Shown here in pieces: positions 45,327 through 53,537 of a DNA stretch of 64,000 nt. The DNA is taken from positions 31,319-95,318 of the forward strand of contig CAZSIV010000004.1 of NCBI GenBank assembly GCA_964607135.1, read 5' to 3'. Origin of the DNA: Metaruminococcus_A sp964607135. Its GTDB lineage: Bacteria; Bacillota; Clostridia; Oscillospirales; Ruminococcaceae. The translations under genes and the position numbers were made by a program. Below the pieces are notes generated by a model, which was not told where the DNA came from, ran no database searches, and saw only the letters and a program-made list of their open reading frames with translations. Numbering within the stretch: position 1 is the first letter of the stretch; each line of letters begins with the position of its first letter.

Positions 45327-46610
45327 ATGAAAAAAGAGTTGCTGATTGAAACCATTACAGGACGGGAGATTCTGGATTCCCGTGGAAATCCGACTGTGTG
45401 GGCGGAAGTTTGCTTAGCGGACGGAACGAGCGCCCAGGCGAGCGTTCCGTCCGGCGCTTCAACCGGGATGTTCGAAGCCTGCGAGCTTCGCGACGGAGAC
45501 CCGGCGCGCTACCAGGGAAAGGGCGTGCTGAAAGCGGTCGAGCATGTAAACTGCGAGATTGCCGGGGCTTTGAAAGGAAAAAGCGTTTTGGATCAAGAGG
45601 GGAACGATCGGGCTATGATGGAGCTCGACGGCACCGAAAATAAGCGTAGCATGGGGGCAAACGCGATCCTGGCGGTTTCCCTTGCAATGGCGAAGGCAGC
45701 CGCAAAGGCTGTAGGCCTGCCGCTCTACCGCTATTTGGGAGGAACACAGGCGCACACCCTCCCGGTTCCGATGATGAATATCCTAAACGGCGGCGCTCAT
45801 GCGAAGAATAATATCGATATCCAGGAATTTATGATTATGCCGGTCGGAGCGCCCAATTTTACAGAGGGTCTGCGGATCTGCGCGGAAATTTTTCACGCAC
45901 TGGGAAAAAATCTGGCTTCTGCCGGATTGTCTACCTCGGTGGGGGACGAAGGCGGCTACGCGCCGAACCTGGAAACGGATGAACAGGCGATTATGCTGAT
46001 TATGGATGCAATCCAGTCGGCGGGTTATCAGCCGGAAAAAGACGTAAAAATTGCGCTCGATGCCGCCGCAAGCGAATGGTATCAGGATGGCCATTATAGA
46101 TTCCCAAAGAAAAATCAAAAAATCACACAGGAGGAACTGATCGATTATTTCTGCGGCCTTTGCAGCCGATACCCGATTTTTTCCATCGAAGACCCGCTTG
46201 CAGAGGAGGACTTCACCGGTTTTGAAGAGATCACCCGGCGGATCGGCTCCTCGGTTCAAATCGTCGGGGACGACCTGTTCGTCACCAACGTAAAGCGCTT
46301 GCAGAAGGGGATCGAGGCAAAGGCGGGCAATGCGATTCTAATCAAGCTCAATCAGATTGGAACCCTTTCGGAAACGATTGCCGCTGTTCAACTGGCGCAG
46401 AAAAACGGTTACCGCGCCGTTATCTCCCATCGGAGCGGGGAAACGGAAGACACCACGATTGCCGACCTTGCAGTTGCGCTCAACGCAGGGCAGATCAAAA
46501 CAGGCGCGCCTTCGAGGAGCGAACGGGTGGCGAAGTACAACCGTCTGCTCCAGATCGAAAGCGAGCTGGGGAAGACCGCTTGTTATCCGGGAACCGGCCT
46601 TCTGAAATAG
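45327..46610 (+). CDS. eno: Enolase
   Basis: Enolase converts 2-phosphoglycerate to PEP. The 427-residue protein has GREILDSRGNPTVWAEV at the N-terminus, the mobile loop GASTGMFEA, NILNGGAHAKNNIDIQEFM, Mg ligands in SIEDPLAEEDF and VGDDLFVTN, the catalytic lysine in ILIKLNQIGT and SHRSGETED. ATG 45327 is chosen over 45321 because GGGGGA directly abuts the earlier one. It is transcribed alone, away from the deacetylase gene. Confidence 0.97.
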   Translation: MKKELLIETITGREILDSRGNPTVWAEVCLADGTSAQASVPSGASTGMFEACELRDGDPARYQGKGVLKAVEHVNCEIAGALKGKSVLDQEGNDRAMMELDGTENKRSMGANAILAVSLAMAKAAAKAVGLPLYRYLGGTQAHTLPVPMMNILNGGAHAKNNIDIQEFMIMPVGAPNFTEGLRICAEIFHALGKNLASAGLSTSVGDEGGYAPNLETDEQAIMLIMDAIQSAGYQPEKDVKIALDAAASEWYQDGHYRFPKKNQKITQEELIDYFCGLCSRYPIFSIEDPLAEEDFTGFEEITRRIGSSVQIVGDDLFVTNVKRLQKGIEAKAGNAILIKLNQIGTLSETIAAVQLAQKNGYRAVISHRSGETEDTTIADLAVALNAGQIKTGAPSRSERVAKYNRLLQIESELGKTACYPGTGLLK

Positions 46611-46703
46611 AAAGGCGGGGAAAGGACTGCTGCGGGAAACTGCCTTTATTTTGCAGGTAAAATAAAAAAGCGGGATTTCTCCCGCTGATTGAATGATCGC
46701 ATA

Positions 46704-46745
46704 CCGTACCCCTTCGGAAAGGCCGGCCTTTCCGAAGGGGTACGG
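46704..46745. terminator. 42-bp perfect palindrome after eno
   Basis: CCGTACCCCTTCGGAAAGGCC (46704-46724) is followed directly by its exact complement (46725-46745) and then CTTTT. It likely terminates eno transcripts and perhaps DUF2325 transcripts. A smaller hairpin (AGCGGGATTTCTCCCGCT) lies at about 46670. Confidence 0.65.
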
Positions 46746-46851
46746 CTTTTAACGAAATAAATACGGCATCTAGTTGCCGCTGTCAGCCTTGAACGCTCCT
46801 GCTCTGCCGGAAAAAAGCAAAATAAGCTCCAAGCTGAAAGGCTGGCCGTAT

Positions 46852-46920
46852 ATGAAGACTGGACAATGCAAGAAAAAATCTCAGTTAGAAGTGATTACGG
46901 GCTGGGAAATCCTTATCTGA
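46852..46920 (+). pseudogene. Possible enolase N-terminus remnant
   Basis: A 22-codon frame contains QLEVITGWEIL before a stop. This resembles ELLIETITGREIL at the start of the intact enolase some 1.5 kb upstream, with no continuing homology after the stop. It could be the relic of a second enolase copy, or a chance match of about ten residues. Confidence 0.3.
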
Positions 46921-46936
46921 TCTGAGGATTTGGAGA

Positions 46937-47224
46937 TCAATCTGATGAAATATGTTCAGATAAGATGGTACGCAGTGCGGCGGCGCTGCTGCTGTGCGCT
47001 CTTGCAACGGGGATGTTGTTCCGTTTCGCTTCCTGCGAAGCGCTGATAACCATTTTGTGGGAGACTGTGTTGGTGAACAAAATCAATAAATCGGGACAAC
47101 CAATCTTTCTTTTCAGCGAGCCGTTTTCTTTGGTAAACACCTTGGCTTTACATCCATAGCGTTTGCAGATATCGGTGTACTGGCAGGCCATCCTTTCATT
47201 TCCGCCGACAATGACAACACTCAT
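46937..47224 (-). CDS. DUF2325 domain protein
   Basis: This is a 95-residue protein beginning SVVIVGGNERMACQYTDIC and continuing with VFTKENGSLKRKIGCPDLLILFTNTVSH, the DUF2325 pattern of a small Rossmann-like fold. Function is unknown. Its promoter carries two palindromes of the TTAGTT...AACTAA type, which suggests metal-dependent repression. AAAGGAC precedes ATG 47224. Confidence 0.85.
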   Translation of the reverse strand: MSVVIVGGNERMACQYTDICKRYGCKAKVFTKENGSLKRKIGCPDLLILFTNTVSHKMVISASQEAKRNNIPVARAHSSSAAALRTILSEHISSD

Positions 47225-47253
47225 GTTCCGTTTGTCCTTTCAGTATGTTCTTT

Positions 47254-47271
47254 TTAGTTAGTTCAAACTAA
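47254..47271. promoter_or_regulatory. Palindromic operator, distal copy, in the DUF2325 leader
   Basis: TTAGTT-N6-AACTAA, sharing its half-site with the operator at 47288-47309. It lies between the transcription start and the ATG of the DUF2325 gene. Confidence 0.6.
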
Positions 47272-47287
47272 TCCTGGATTTAAAAAA

Positions 47288-47309
47288 TTAGTTAGCAAAA
47301 ACTAACTAA
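47288..47309. promoter_or_regulatory. Palindromic operator overlapping the DUF2325 transcription start
   Basis: TTAGTTAG-N6-CTAACTAA, perfect 8-base arms. It begins six bases downstream of the -10 box and covers the expected start site, as expected of a repressor site. The half-site resembles DtxR/MntR/IdeR-type operators; the assignment is inference. Confidence 0.65.
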
Positions 47310-47314
47310 TTAAA

Positions 47315-47343
47315 AATATATCATATTGCAGGTGGATTGTCAA
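47315..47343 (-). promoter_or_regulatory. Promoter of the DUF2325 gene
   Basis: Minus strand TTGACA (47338-47343), 17 bases, TATATT (47315-47320). Confidence 0.8.
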
Positions 47344-47393
47344 GAAAGATATCGAGTTCGCTTCATTCTCAACGATATAATCATTGATTTATA

Positions 47394-47422
47394 TTGTGTT
47401 TTCGGCATGGATTGTTTATAAT
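47394..47422 (+). promoter_or_regulatory. Promoter of the SDR gene
   Basis: TTGTGT (47394-47399), 17 bases, TATAAT (47417-47422), about 40 bases before the ATG and divergent to the DUF2325 promoter. Confidence 0.7.
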
Positions 47423-47464
47423 GAGACTCAAGTTCTAACTTACGGATGAAATGGAGGAACAACG

Positions 47465-48490
47465 ATGAGAATTTTATTGATTGGCGGAACCGGCACCATC
47501 AGTATGGCGATTACCAGGCGTCTGAGCGCGCTCAGCGAGGATTTAACTCTTCTCAACCGGGGCAACAGAAGCGGGGAACTCCCTCAAAATGTCAAAACCA
47601 TTTCCTGTGATATGAATGACCCGGAGGCCGTCCGCCGGGCGCTGGACGGGCTGGAATTTGACTGTGTTGCGGATTTTATCGCCTTTACCCCTGAGCAGGC
47701 GGAACGGGATTTCCAGCTTTTTTCCGGAAAAACGAAGCAGTATATCTATATCAGTTCGGCTTCCGCTTATCAGACGCCTCTATCCCATTATAAGATCACC
47801 GAGGGGACGCCCCTTTCGAACCCGCTTTGGAAGTATTCTCAGAATAAAATCGCGTCTGAAGAGCTGCTGATGAAGCACTACCGGGAAGATGGGTTCCCGG
47901 TTACCATTGTCCGCCCCAGCCATACCTATGACGAGCGCACTGTTCCCCTCGGCGTTCAGGGATCGAACGGGTGTTACGTTGTTTTAAAGCGGATGCTGGA
48001 AGGAAAGCCGGTGATCATCCACGGGGATGGAACATCCCTCTGGACACTCACCCACAGCAGTGATTTCGCGGTTGCTTTTACCGGCCTGATCGGCAATCTC
48101 CACGCCATTGGGGAGGCGGTGCAGATCACTTCGGACGAAACGCTGACCTGGAACCAGATTTATGGAGCGATCGCTGCCGCTTTGGGCGTTGAGCTCAATG
48201 CGCTGCATGTTTCTTCCGAATTTCTCGATGCATGCAGCAGCGAGGACTACCGCGGGAATTTGCTGGGTGATAAAGCGCTTTCGGTCGTCTTTGACAACAG
48301 CAAGATCAAACGTTTGGTTCCGGAATACACGGCGAAGGTTCGCTTCGACCAGGGGGTGCGTCAAAGTGTTGCGTATATCATGAGCCACCCCGCCTGCCGG
48401 AAGGAAGATCCGGCTTTTGACGCTTGGTGTGACCGGGTAGCTGCGGCGCAGCAGGCAGCTGTAAAAATGGTGCGGGACGGAGAAAAATGA
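47465..48490 (+). CDS. NAD-dependent epimerase/dehydratase family protein
   Basis: This is a 341-residue atypical SDR protein. The N-terminal LLIGGTGTISMAITRRL is the nucleotide loop; YISSASAYQT and KYSQNKIASEELL provide the Tyr/Lys-type region, followed by VTIVRPSHTYDE. This resembles plant and bacterial isoflavone-reductase/CSP41-like or sugar-nucleotide epimerases; substrate is unknown. GGAGG precedes the ATG. It is monocistronic, with its own promoter and terminator. Confidence 0.85.
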   Translation: MRILLIGGTGTISMAITRRLSALSEDLTLLNRGNRSGELPQNVKTISCDMNDPEAVRRALDGLEFDCVADFIAFTPEQAERDFQLFSGKTKQYIYISSASAYQTPLSHYKITEGTPLSNPLWKYSQNKIASEELLMKHYREDGFPVTIVRPSHTYDERTVPLGVQGSNGCYVVLKRMLEGKPVIIHGDGTSLWTLTHSSDFAVAFTGLIGNLHAIGEAVQITSDETLTWNQIYGAIAAALGVELNALHVSSEFLDACSSEDYRGNLLGDKALSVVFDNSKIKRLVPEYTAKVRFDQGVRQSVAYIMSHPACRKEDPAFDAWCDRVAAAQQAAVKMVRDGEK

Positions 48491-48508
48491 GTTCCCGTTC
48501 ATATTGGA

Positions 48509-48537
48509 AAAGGCCCCCGGCTTTGCCGGGGGCCTTT
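48509..48537 (+). terminator. Intrinsic terminator after the SDR gene
   Basis: AAAGGCCCCCGG pairs with CCGGGGGCCTTT around CTTTG. It has a short T tract. Confidence 0.82.
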
Positions 48538-48551
48538 CCATCAACACAATT

Positions 48552-48890
48552 TTATTTGGCCAGAACCGCTTTTCCGTCAACAAAATGAATCCGAGACTGA
48601 AGTTTCAGGGAAGCGAATTGCAGCGCTTCTTGATCCTGTTCGACGGCTGGGATAACGATGGCGGGATCTGCACGCCGCTTTTTGGAAGCGAATCTCAACG
48701 CAGCCCCGTTCTGGGTGACAGCCGCCAAGACGATGTTTTTCCTGTTTTTTAGCTTTCTCGAAGCAAGCGCTAAGCTGTTCCCGTTTCTGCGAACCTGGAT
48801 CAAAACAAGATCAGGATTGCTCCAGTCGATCCGTTCGCCGCCATTTGAACCTGAAAAAGCGCAGTTGATGCCAGCCTCTGCCCATCCCAT
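48552..48890 (-). CDS. DUF4116 repeat protein
   Basis: This is a 112-residue protein made mainly of three repeats of about 24 residues, such as IVLAAVTQNGAALRFASKK and IVIPAVEQDQEALQFASLK, matching the DUF4116 pattern found in bacterial and phage repeat proteins. Function is unknown. GGAGG is five bases before ATG 48890. It is transcribed alone, convergent with the SDR gene. Confidence 0.75.
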   Translation of the reverse strand: MGWAEAGINCAFSGSNGGERIDWSNPDLVLIQVRRNGNSLALASRKLKNRKNIVLAAVTQNGAALRFASKKRRADPAIVIPAVEQDQEALQFASLKLQSRIHFVDGKAVLAK

Positions 48891-49294
48891 TTCTGTCCTC
48901 CTAACTTCGTCACGGTTTGTTTGAATTTTTACGAGTTTATCTTAACTTCATTATATCACAAGTGTTATAGAGATACTATATCAATATTATTTATTTTTAA
49001 GAGGATTTTATATATAAATTGCAAAAATAAAATTTGTAATTTGATGTTAAGGAAGATGTACACTCTTTCTTTGAATGGATTACCATGAAGAGAGAAATAC
49101 GTTTTCCTTAGTTGGATATCATTGCATTTTTATCGCCGGAAGGATATAATAAAAAGGAAATTTTCGGATTATCATACAGTGAGTTTCTCCGCTTTTTAAA
49201 AGGCGGATGTGGAGTTTGACTTTTCGGGGCGGTTTTCCTGAAGCAAAATGACGGAGCAGCCGCCCTGGTCGTTGAAAGAGCTGGGAGAGAGAAT
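48891..49294. other. 404-base A+T-rich intergenic region
   Basis: This is the divergent gap between the DUF4116 and nadE genes. It contains the nadE promoter and long A+T-rich stretches near 48950-49060. No further feature is supported. Confidence 0.5.
49122..49150 (+). promoter_or_regulatory. Promoter of the NAD supply genes
   Basis: TTGCAT (49122-49127), 17 bases, TATAAT (49145-49150), giving a leader of about 140 bases before nadE. Confidence 0.65.
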
Positions 49295-51208
49295 ATGAAA
49301 CAGGGGTTTGTCAAAGTGGCGGCGGGTACGCCTGAAATCCGGGTTGCGGATTGCCGTTTCAACAGGGATTCAATCGTTCAGATGGTGAAAGAAGCAGACC
49401 GGCAGCAGGCAAAGCTGCTGATTTTGCCGGAGCTGTGTATCACTGGTTACACCTGCGGCGAGCTGTTTTTACAGCAGACGCTGCTGTATGCGGCCCAAAC
49501 GGCTCTGTTGGAGATCGCCGCCGAGACGAAGGGGATCGAAATGCTGGTGGCAGTGGGGCTTCCGGTTTTACACGGCGGAAAGCTGTATAACTGCGCTGCT
49601 ATCCTCTATCATGGAAATGTTTTGGGGCTGGTTCCGAAAACGAATCTCCCCAATTACAGCGAATTTTACGAGCTCCGCCATTTTTCTCCCGCACCGGATG
49701 CAAACAGTGAAAAGACGTTGGGCGGAATTGCCGTTCCTTTTGGTACGAAACTTCTGTTCCGTTGTGAAGAGATGGAGAATTTCTGCTTTGCGGCTGAAAT
49801 CTGCGAGGATTTGTGGGTTTCGAATCCACCCTCGATATCTCATGCAGCGGCGGGGGCGACCATCATCGGGAATCTTTCCGCCAGCGATGAGACAGTCGGA
49901 AAGGCCCGGTACCGGCGCAGGCTGGTAACCGACCAGTCGGCCCGTCTCCTCTGCGGGTATCTCTATGCCGACGCGGGGGAGGGGGAATCCACTGCCGACC
50001 TGGTGTTTGCCGGCCATGACCTGATCGCTGAAAATGGGCTGCTTTTGGCGGAGACCAAGCCGTTCGAAAACGGGCTGGTCATCGGTGAAATCGACGTCGA
50101 CCGTCTGGCGGGCGAACGCCGCCGGATGACGACCTTCTCTGCGGCGCCGGAGGGATACCGGACGGTTCCGTTTTCCATGCGGCTTTCCGAAACGCGGCTG
50201 ACCCGTTCTTTTCCCCGAATGCCCTTTGTCCCGGGGGATACGGCCGACCGCGCCGAGCGCTGTGAGGCGATTTTTTCCATGCAGGCGGCGGGCCTGAAGA
50301 AACGTTTGAAGCACGCCGGCAGCAAAACGGCTGTGATCGGGATCTCCGGCGGGTTAGACTCCTGCCTCGCTTTGCTGGTTTCCGTTCGGGCGATGGATTT
50401 GCTGGGGCGCCCCCGCACCGATATCATCGCGGTGACGATGCCCTGCTTCGGCACCACACAGCGGACGAAGAACAACGCGGAGCTCCTCTGCGAGCATCTG
50501 GGGGTGACGCTTCGGTGCGTCGACATCGGCCCGGCGGTTACGCTGCACTTTCAGGATATCGGGCATGACAGCGAAAACCACAATGTCGTTTTTGAAAACA
50601 GCCAGGCGCGGGAACGGACGCAGGTTTTGATGGATATCGCCAACCAGACGGATGGGCTCGTGATCGGGACAGGAGACCTTTCCGAGTTGGCGCTCGGCTG
50701 GGCAACCTATAACGGCGACCACATGTCGATGTATGGGGTCAACGCTTCCATCCCGAAGACGCTGGTTCGCCATCTCGTCCGGTATGCCGCCGATTGTTCG
50801 GAAACGGAAGAGCTCCGCCGCGTCCTGCTGGACATTTTGGACACGCCGGTCAGCCCGGAGCTCCTTCCCGCCGACAACGGTGAAATCGCCCAGAAAACCG
50901 AAGATCTGGTCGGGCCGTATGAGCTGCACGACTTTTTTCTTTATTACTTCGTTCGGTTCGGTTATACTCCGGCGAAAATTTACCGGCTCGCCAGGCTTTC
51001 TTTCAATGGTGAATATGACGATAAAACGATCTTAAAATGGCTGAAAACCTTCTGCCGTCGGTTTTTCAATCAGCAGTTCAAACGCTCCTGCCTGCCGGAT
51101 GGCCCGAAGGTCGGTTCGGTTGCTCTGTCGCCCCGCGGTGACTGGCGGATGCCGAGCGACGCTTCCTCTGCCCTCTGGCTTGCGGAATTGGATCAGCTCG
51201 ATGATTGA
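49295..51208 (+). CDS. nadE: Glutamine-dependent NAD+ synthetase
   Basis: NadE amidates nicotinic acid adenine dinucleotide to NAD with glutamine and ATP. The 637-residue enzyme has an N-terminal nitrilase-type glutaminase (catalytic Glu46 in LPELCITGY, Lys115 in PKTNLPNY, Cys170 in AAEICEDLW) and a C-terminal synthetase with the pyrophosphatase loop ISGGLDSCLALL and GTGDLSELALGWATYNGDHM. GGGAGAGAG precedes the ATG. It heads a run with the nicotinamidase-like and pncB genes. Confidence 0.96.
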   Translation: MKQGFVKVAAGTPEIRVADCRFNRDSIVQMVKEADRQQAKLLILPELCITGYTCGELFLQQTLLYAAQTALLEIAAETKGIEMLVAVGLPVLHGGKLYNCAAILYHGNVLGLVPKTNLPNYSEFYELRHFSPAPDANSEKTLGGIAVPFGTKLLFRCEEMENFCFAAEICEDLWVSNPPSISHAAAGATIIGNLSASDETVGKARYRRRLVTDQSARLLCGYLYADAGEGESTADLVFAGHDLIAENGLLLAETKPFENGLVIGEIDVDRLAGERRRMTTFSAAPEGYRTVPFSMRLSETRLTRSFPRMPFVPGDTADRAERCEAIFSMQAAGLKKRLKHAGSKTAVIGISGGLDSCLALLVSVRAMDLLGRPRTDIIAVTMPCFGTTQRTKNNAELLCEHLGVTLRCVDIGPAVTLHFQDIGHDSENHNVVFENSQARERTQVLMDIANQTDGLVIGTGDLSELALGWATYNGDHMSMYGVNASIPKTLVRHLVRYAADCSETEELRRVLLDILDTPVSPELLPADNGEIAQKTEDLVGPYELHDFFLYYFVRFGYTPAKIYRLARLSFNGEYDDKTILKWLKTFCRRFFNQQFKRSCLPDGPKVGSVALSPRGDWRMPSDASSALWLAELDQLDD

Positions 51209-51221
51209 CGGAGGTTTTTCG

Positions 51222-51764
51222 ATGAAAAGAGCGCTCTTGATTATTGACTACCAGAATGATTTCGTCACCGGGAGCCTCGGCTTTCCCGGAGCTGTCGCTT
51301 TGGAGAAACCGATCTGCCGGAAGGCGGAGGAGTACCGGCAAAGCGGGGACGACATTATCTTTACCCTCGATACCCACGGCGCGGATTATCTCACCACCGA
51401 GGAAGGGAAGAACCTGCCGGTGGAGCACTGTCTGCGCGGGAGCGAAGGCTGGAAGCTGTATGGGAGGCTGTCCGAATACTGCACCGGCGATACCCTTTGT
51501 TTTGAAAAGCCGGGCTTTCCCTCGCTGGAGCTCGGGAACTATTTGCAGAAACAAGGGTATGGCGTGATTGAGCTGGTCGGAATCGTTTCGAATATCTGCG
51601 TTCTCTCCAACGCCGTCATCGCAAAAGCGGCGCTGCCGAACGCCCATATTGTCATAGACGCCGCCTGTACCGCGGGGTTCGATCCGGAGCTCCACGAAAA
51701 GGCGCTGGACATCATGGGCGGCTTGCAGATCGAAGTGATCAACCGGGAGCAGAAGCCTTTCTGA
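51222..51764 (+). CDS. pncA: Cysteine hydrolase, probable nicotinamidase
   Basis: This is a 180-residue isochorismatase-fold hydrolase. The expected triad is present: Asp in LLIIDYQNDF, Lys in CFEKPGFPS and Cys in VSNICVLSNA. Metal-site candidates are DTHGADY and LPVEHC. Nicotinamidase activity (nicotinamide to nicotinate) is inferred from these motifs and from its place between nadE and pncB. ATG 51222 has GGAGG nine bases upstream, 13 bases after nadE. Confidence 0.8.
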   Translation: MKRALLIIDYQNDFVTGSLGFPGAVALEKPICRKAEEYRQSGDDIIFTLDTHGADYLTTEEGKNLPVEHCLRGSEGWKLYGRLSEYCTGDTLCFEKPGFPSLELGNYLQKQGYGVIELVGIVSNICVLSNAVIAKAALPNAHIVIDAACTAGFDPELHEKALDIMGGLQIEVINREQKPF

Positions 51765-51931
51765 TGGTGAGGCGGTTCAACGCGTAAAAGCCGGATCGGA
51801 ACGATGGCTGTGGGGAAAAATTCTGAGCGGCTGATGGGGATCACGGCCGAAAAAAGGGAAATGATTGTGATAAACGGGGTATGGGCGGATTCCCGATCTT
51901 CCTGCCCAATCGCGACGAAAGAAGAGAGGAT

Positions 51932-53371
51932 ATGAACCAGAATAATTACACGCTGCTCTGCGACTTTTATGAGCTGACCATGGGGAACGGATACTTCGAA
52001 AAGGGGATGAAAGACCGGGTCTGTTATTTTGACGTTTTCTTTCGCAGGATCCCAGACGGCGGCGGGTTTGCCATCGCGGCGGGGCTGGAACAGGTGATCG
52101 ATTACATCGAAAAGCTTTGCTTTTCGGAGGAGGACATTCGTTTCCTCCGCTCAAAAGGGATTTTTTCAGAAGAATTCCTTTCCTATTTGAAGGAGTTTCG
52201 CTTTACCGGCGACCTCTATGCCGTACCCGAAGGAACGCCGGTTTTTCCGCATGAGCCGTTGATCACGGTGCGTGCGCCCGCGATCGAGGCGCAGCTGATC
52301 GAGACCTATCTGCTTTTGGCCCTCAACCATCAATCACTGATCGCCACCAAAGCAAACCGGATCGTCCGGGCGGCGCAGGGGCGGGCGATCAGCGAGTTCG
52401 GCTCCCGCCGGGCGCAGGGGGCGGACGGCGCTGTTTTAGGGGCGCGCGCCGCCTATATTGCAGGTTGTAATGGGACTGCCTGCGCGTTGACCGACAAGGA
52501 ATACGGCGTCCCCGCCACCGGGACGATGGCGCATTCCTGGGTTCAGATGTTTGACGACGAATATACCGCTTTTAAAACCTACTGTGAGCTTTATCCCACC
52601 CAGTCCACCCTTTTGGTGGATACCTACAATGTCCTCAAAAGCGGCGTGCCGAATGCAATCCGGGCCTTTCAGGAGGTGCTGCTTCCGAAGGGGATTACCA
52701 AGTGCGCCATCCGGCTGGATTCGGGCGACATCACCTACCTGTCCAAAAAAGCGCGCAGGATGCTCGACGATGCAGGGCTGGCCGACTGTAAAATCGTCGC
52801 ATCCAATTCCCTCGATGAAAATATCATCCGCGACCTGCTGATGCAGGGGGCGCAGATCGACGCATTCGGTGTAGGGGAGCGGCTGATCACATCCAAAAGC
52901 GATCCGGTTTTCGGCGGCGTGTATAAGCTCGCCGCTGTAGAGGATGAAAACGGGACGGTGATTCCTCGGATCAAAATCAGCGAAAACGCCGCGAAGATTA
53001 CCAATCCGCATTTTAAAAAGGTCTACCGCATCTTTGAAAACAGCACTGGAAAGGCGATTGCCGACCTGATCTGTGTCCACGACGAAATAATAGACGATAC
53101 GAAGCCCCTTGAAATTTTCGACCCGGATTACACCTGGAAACGGAAAACATTGACGGATTTTACCGCGAAAGAGCTTCTCGTGCCGGTTTTTAAAAACGGC
53201 GTCTGTCTGTATCAGTCCCCGCCGGTTGATGAAATTCGCGCCTACTGCAAGGAGCAGATCGATCTTCAGTGGGACGAGGTCAAACGCTTTGAAAACCCTC
53301 ATCACTACTATGTAGATCTATCCCAGAAGCTCTGGGATATCAAACAGGAGCTCTTGTCGCAGAAGCAGTAA
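51932..53371 (+). CDS. pncB: Nicotinate phosphoribosyltransferase
   Basis: PncB joins nicotinate and PRPP to nicotinate mononucleotide. The 479-residue protein shows the N-terminal LCDFYELTMGNGYF, EFGSRRAQGADGA, GTMAHSW with the phosphorylated-His region, and RLDSGDITYLSK. It is the long Firmicute type. ATG 51932 follows GAGAGGAT; an in-frame ATG at 51881 would add 17 residues without support. With nadE and the nicotinamidase-like gene it gives a complete nicotinamide salvage set except nadD. Confidence 0.94.
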   Translation: MNQNNYTLLCDFYELTMGNGYFEKGMKDRVCYFDVFFRRIPDGGGFAIAAGLEQVIDYIEKLCFSEEDIRFLRSKGIFSEEFLSYLKEFRFTGDLYAVPEGTPVFPHEPLITVRAPAIEAQLIETYLLLALNHQSLIATKANRIVRAAQGRAISEFGSRRAQGADGAVLGARAAYIAGCNGTACALTDKEYGVPATGTMAHSWVQMFDDEYTAFKTYCELYPTQSTLLVDTYNVLKSGVPNAIRAFQEVLLPKGITKCAIRLDSGDITYLSKKARRMLDDAGLADCKIVASNSLDENIIRDLLMQGAQIDAFGVGERLITSKSDPVFGGVYKLAAVEDENGTVIPRIKISENAAKITNPHFKKVYRIFENSTGKAIADLICVHDEIIDDTKPLEIFDPDYTWKRKTLTDFTAKELLVPVFKNGVCLYQSPPVDEIRAYCKEQIDLQWDEVKRFENPHHYYVDLSQKLWDIKQELLSQKQ

Positions 53372-53441
53372 GGGGAATTGCTAAGGTCTGTTTGCTTGGA
53401 TGCGGAGAGGGTGGATTTTCCTAAATAAAATCCGACAAGTC

Positions 53442-53482
53442 AAAAAACCGGAAACAGGATAAAATTCCTGCTTCCGGTTTTT
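53442..53482 (+). terminator. Terminator after pncB, facing the flavodiiron gene
   Basis: AAAAACCGGAA-CAGGA pairs with TCCTG-TTCCGGTTTTT, with one mismatch, and is T-rich on both sides. It is probably bidirectional. Confidence 0.82.
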
Positions 53483-53537
53483 ATCAGTTCAATTTGTGCT
53501 TCGCCCGATCTGGAAAATCCCGAAACAGCTTTACCGT

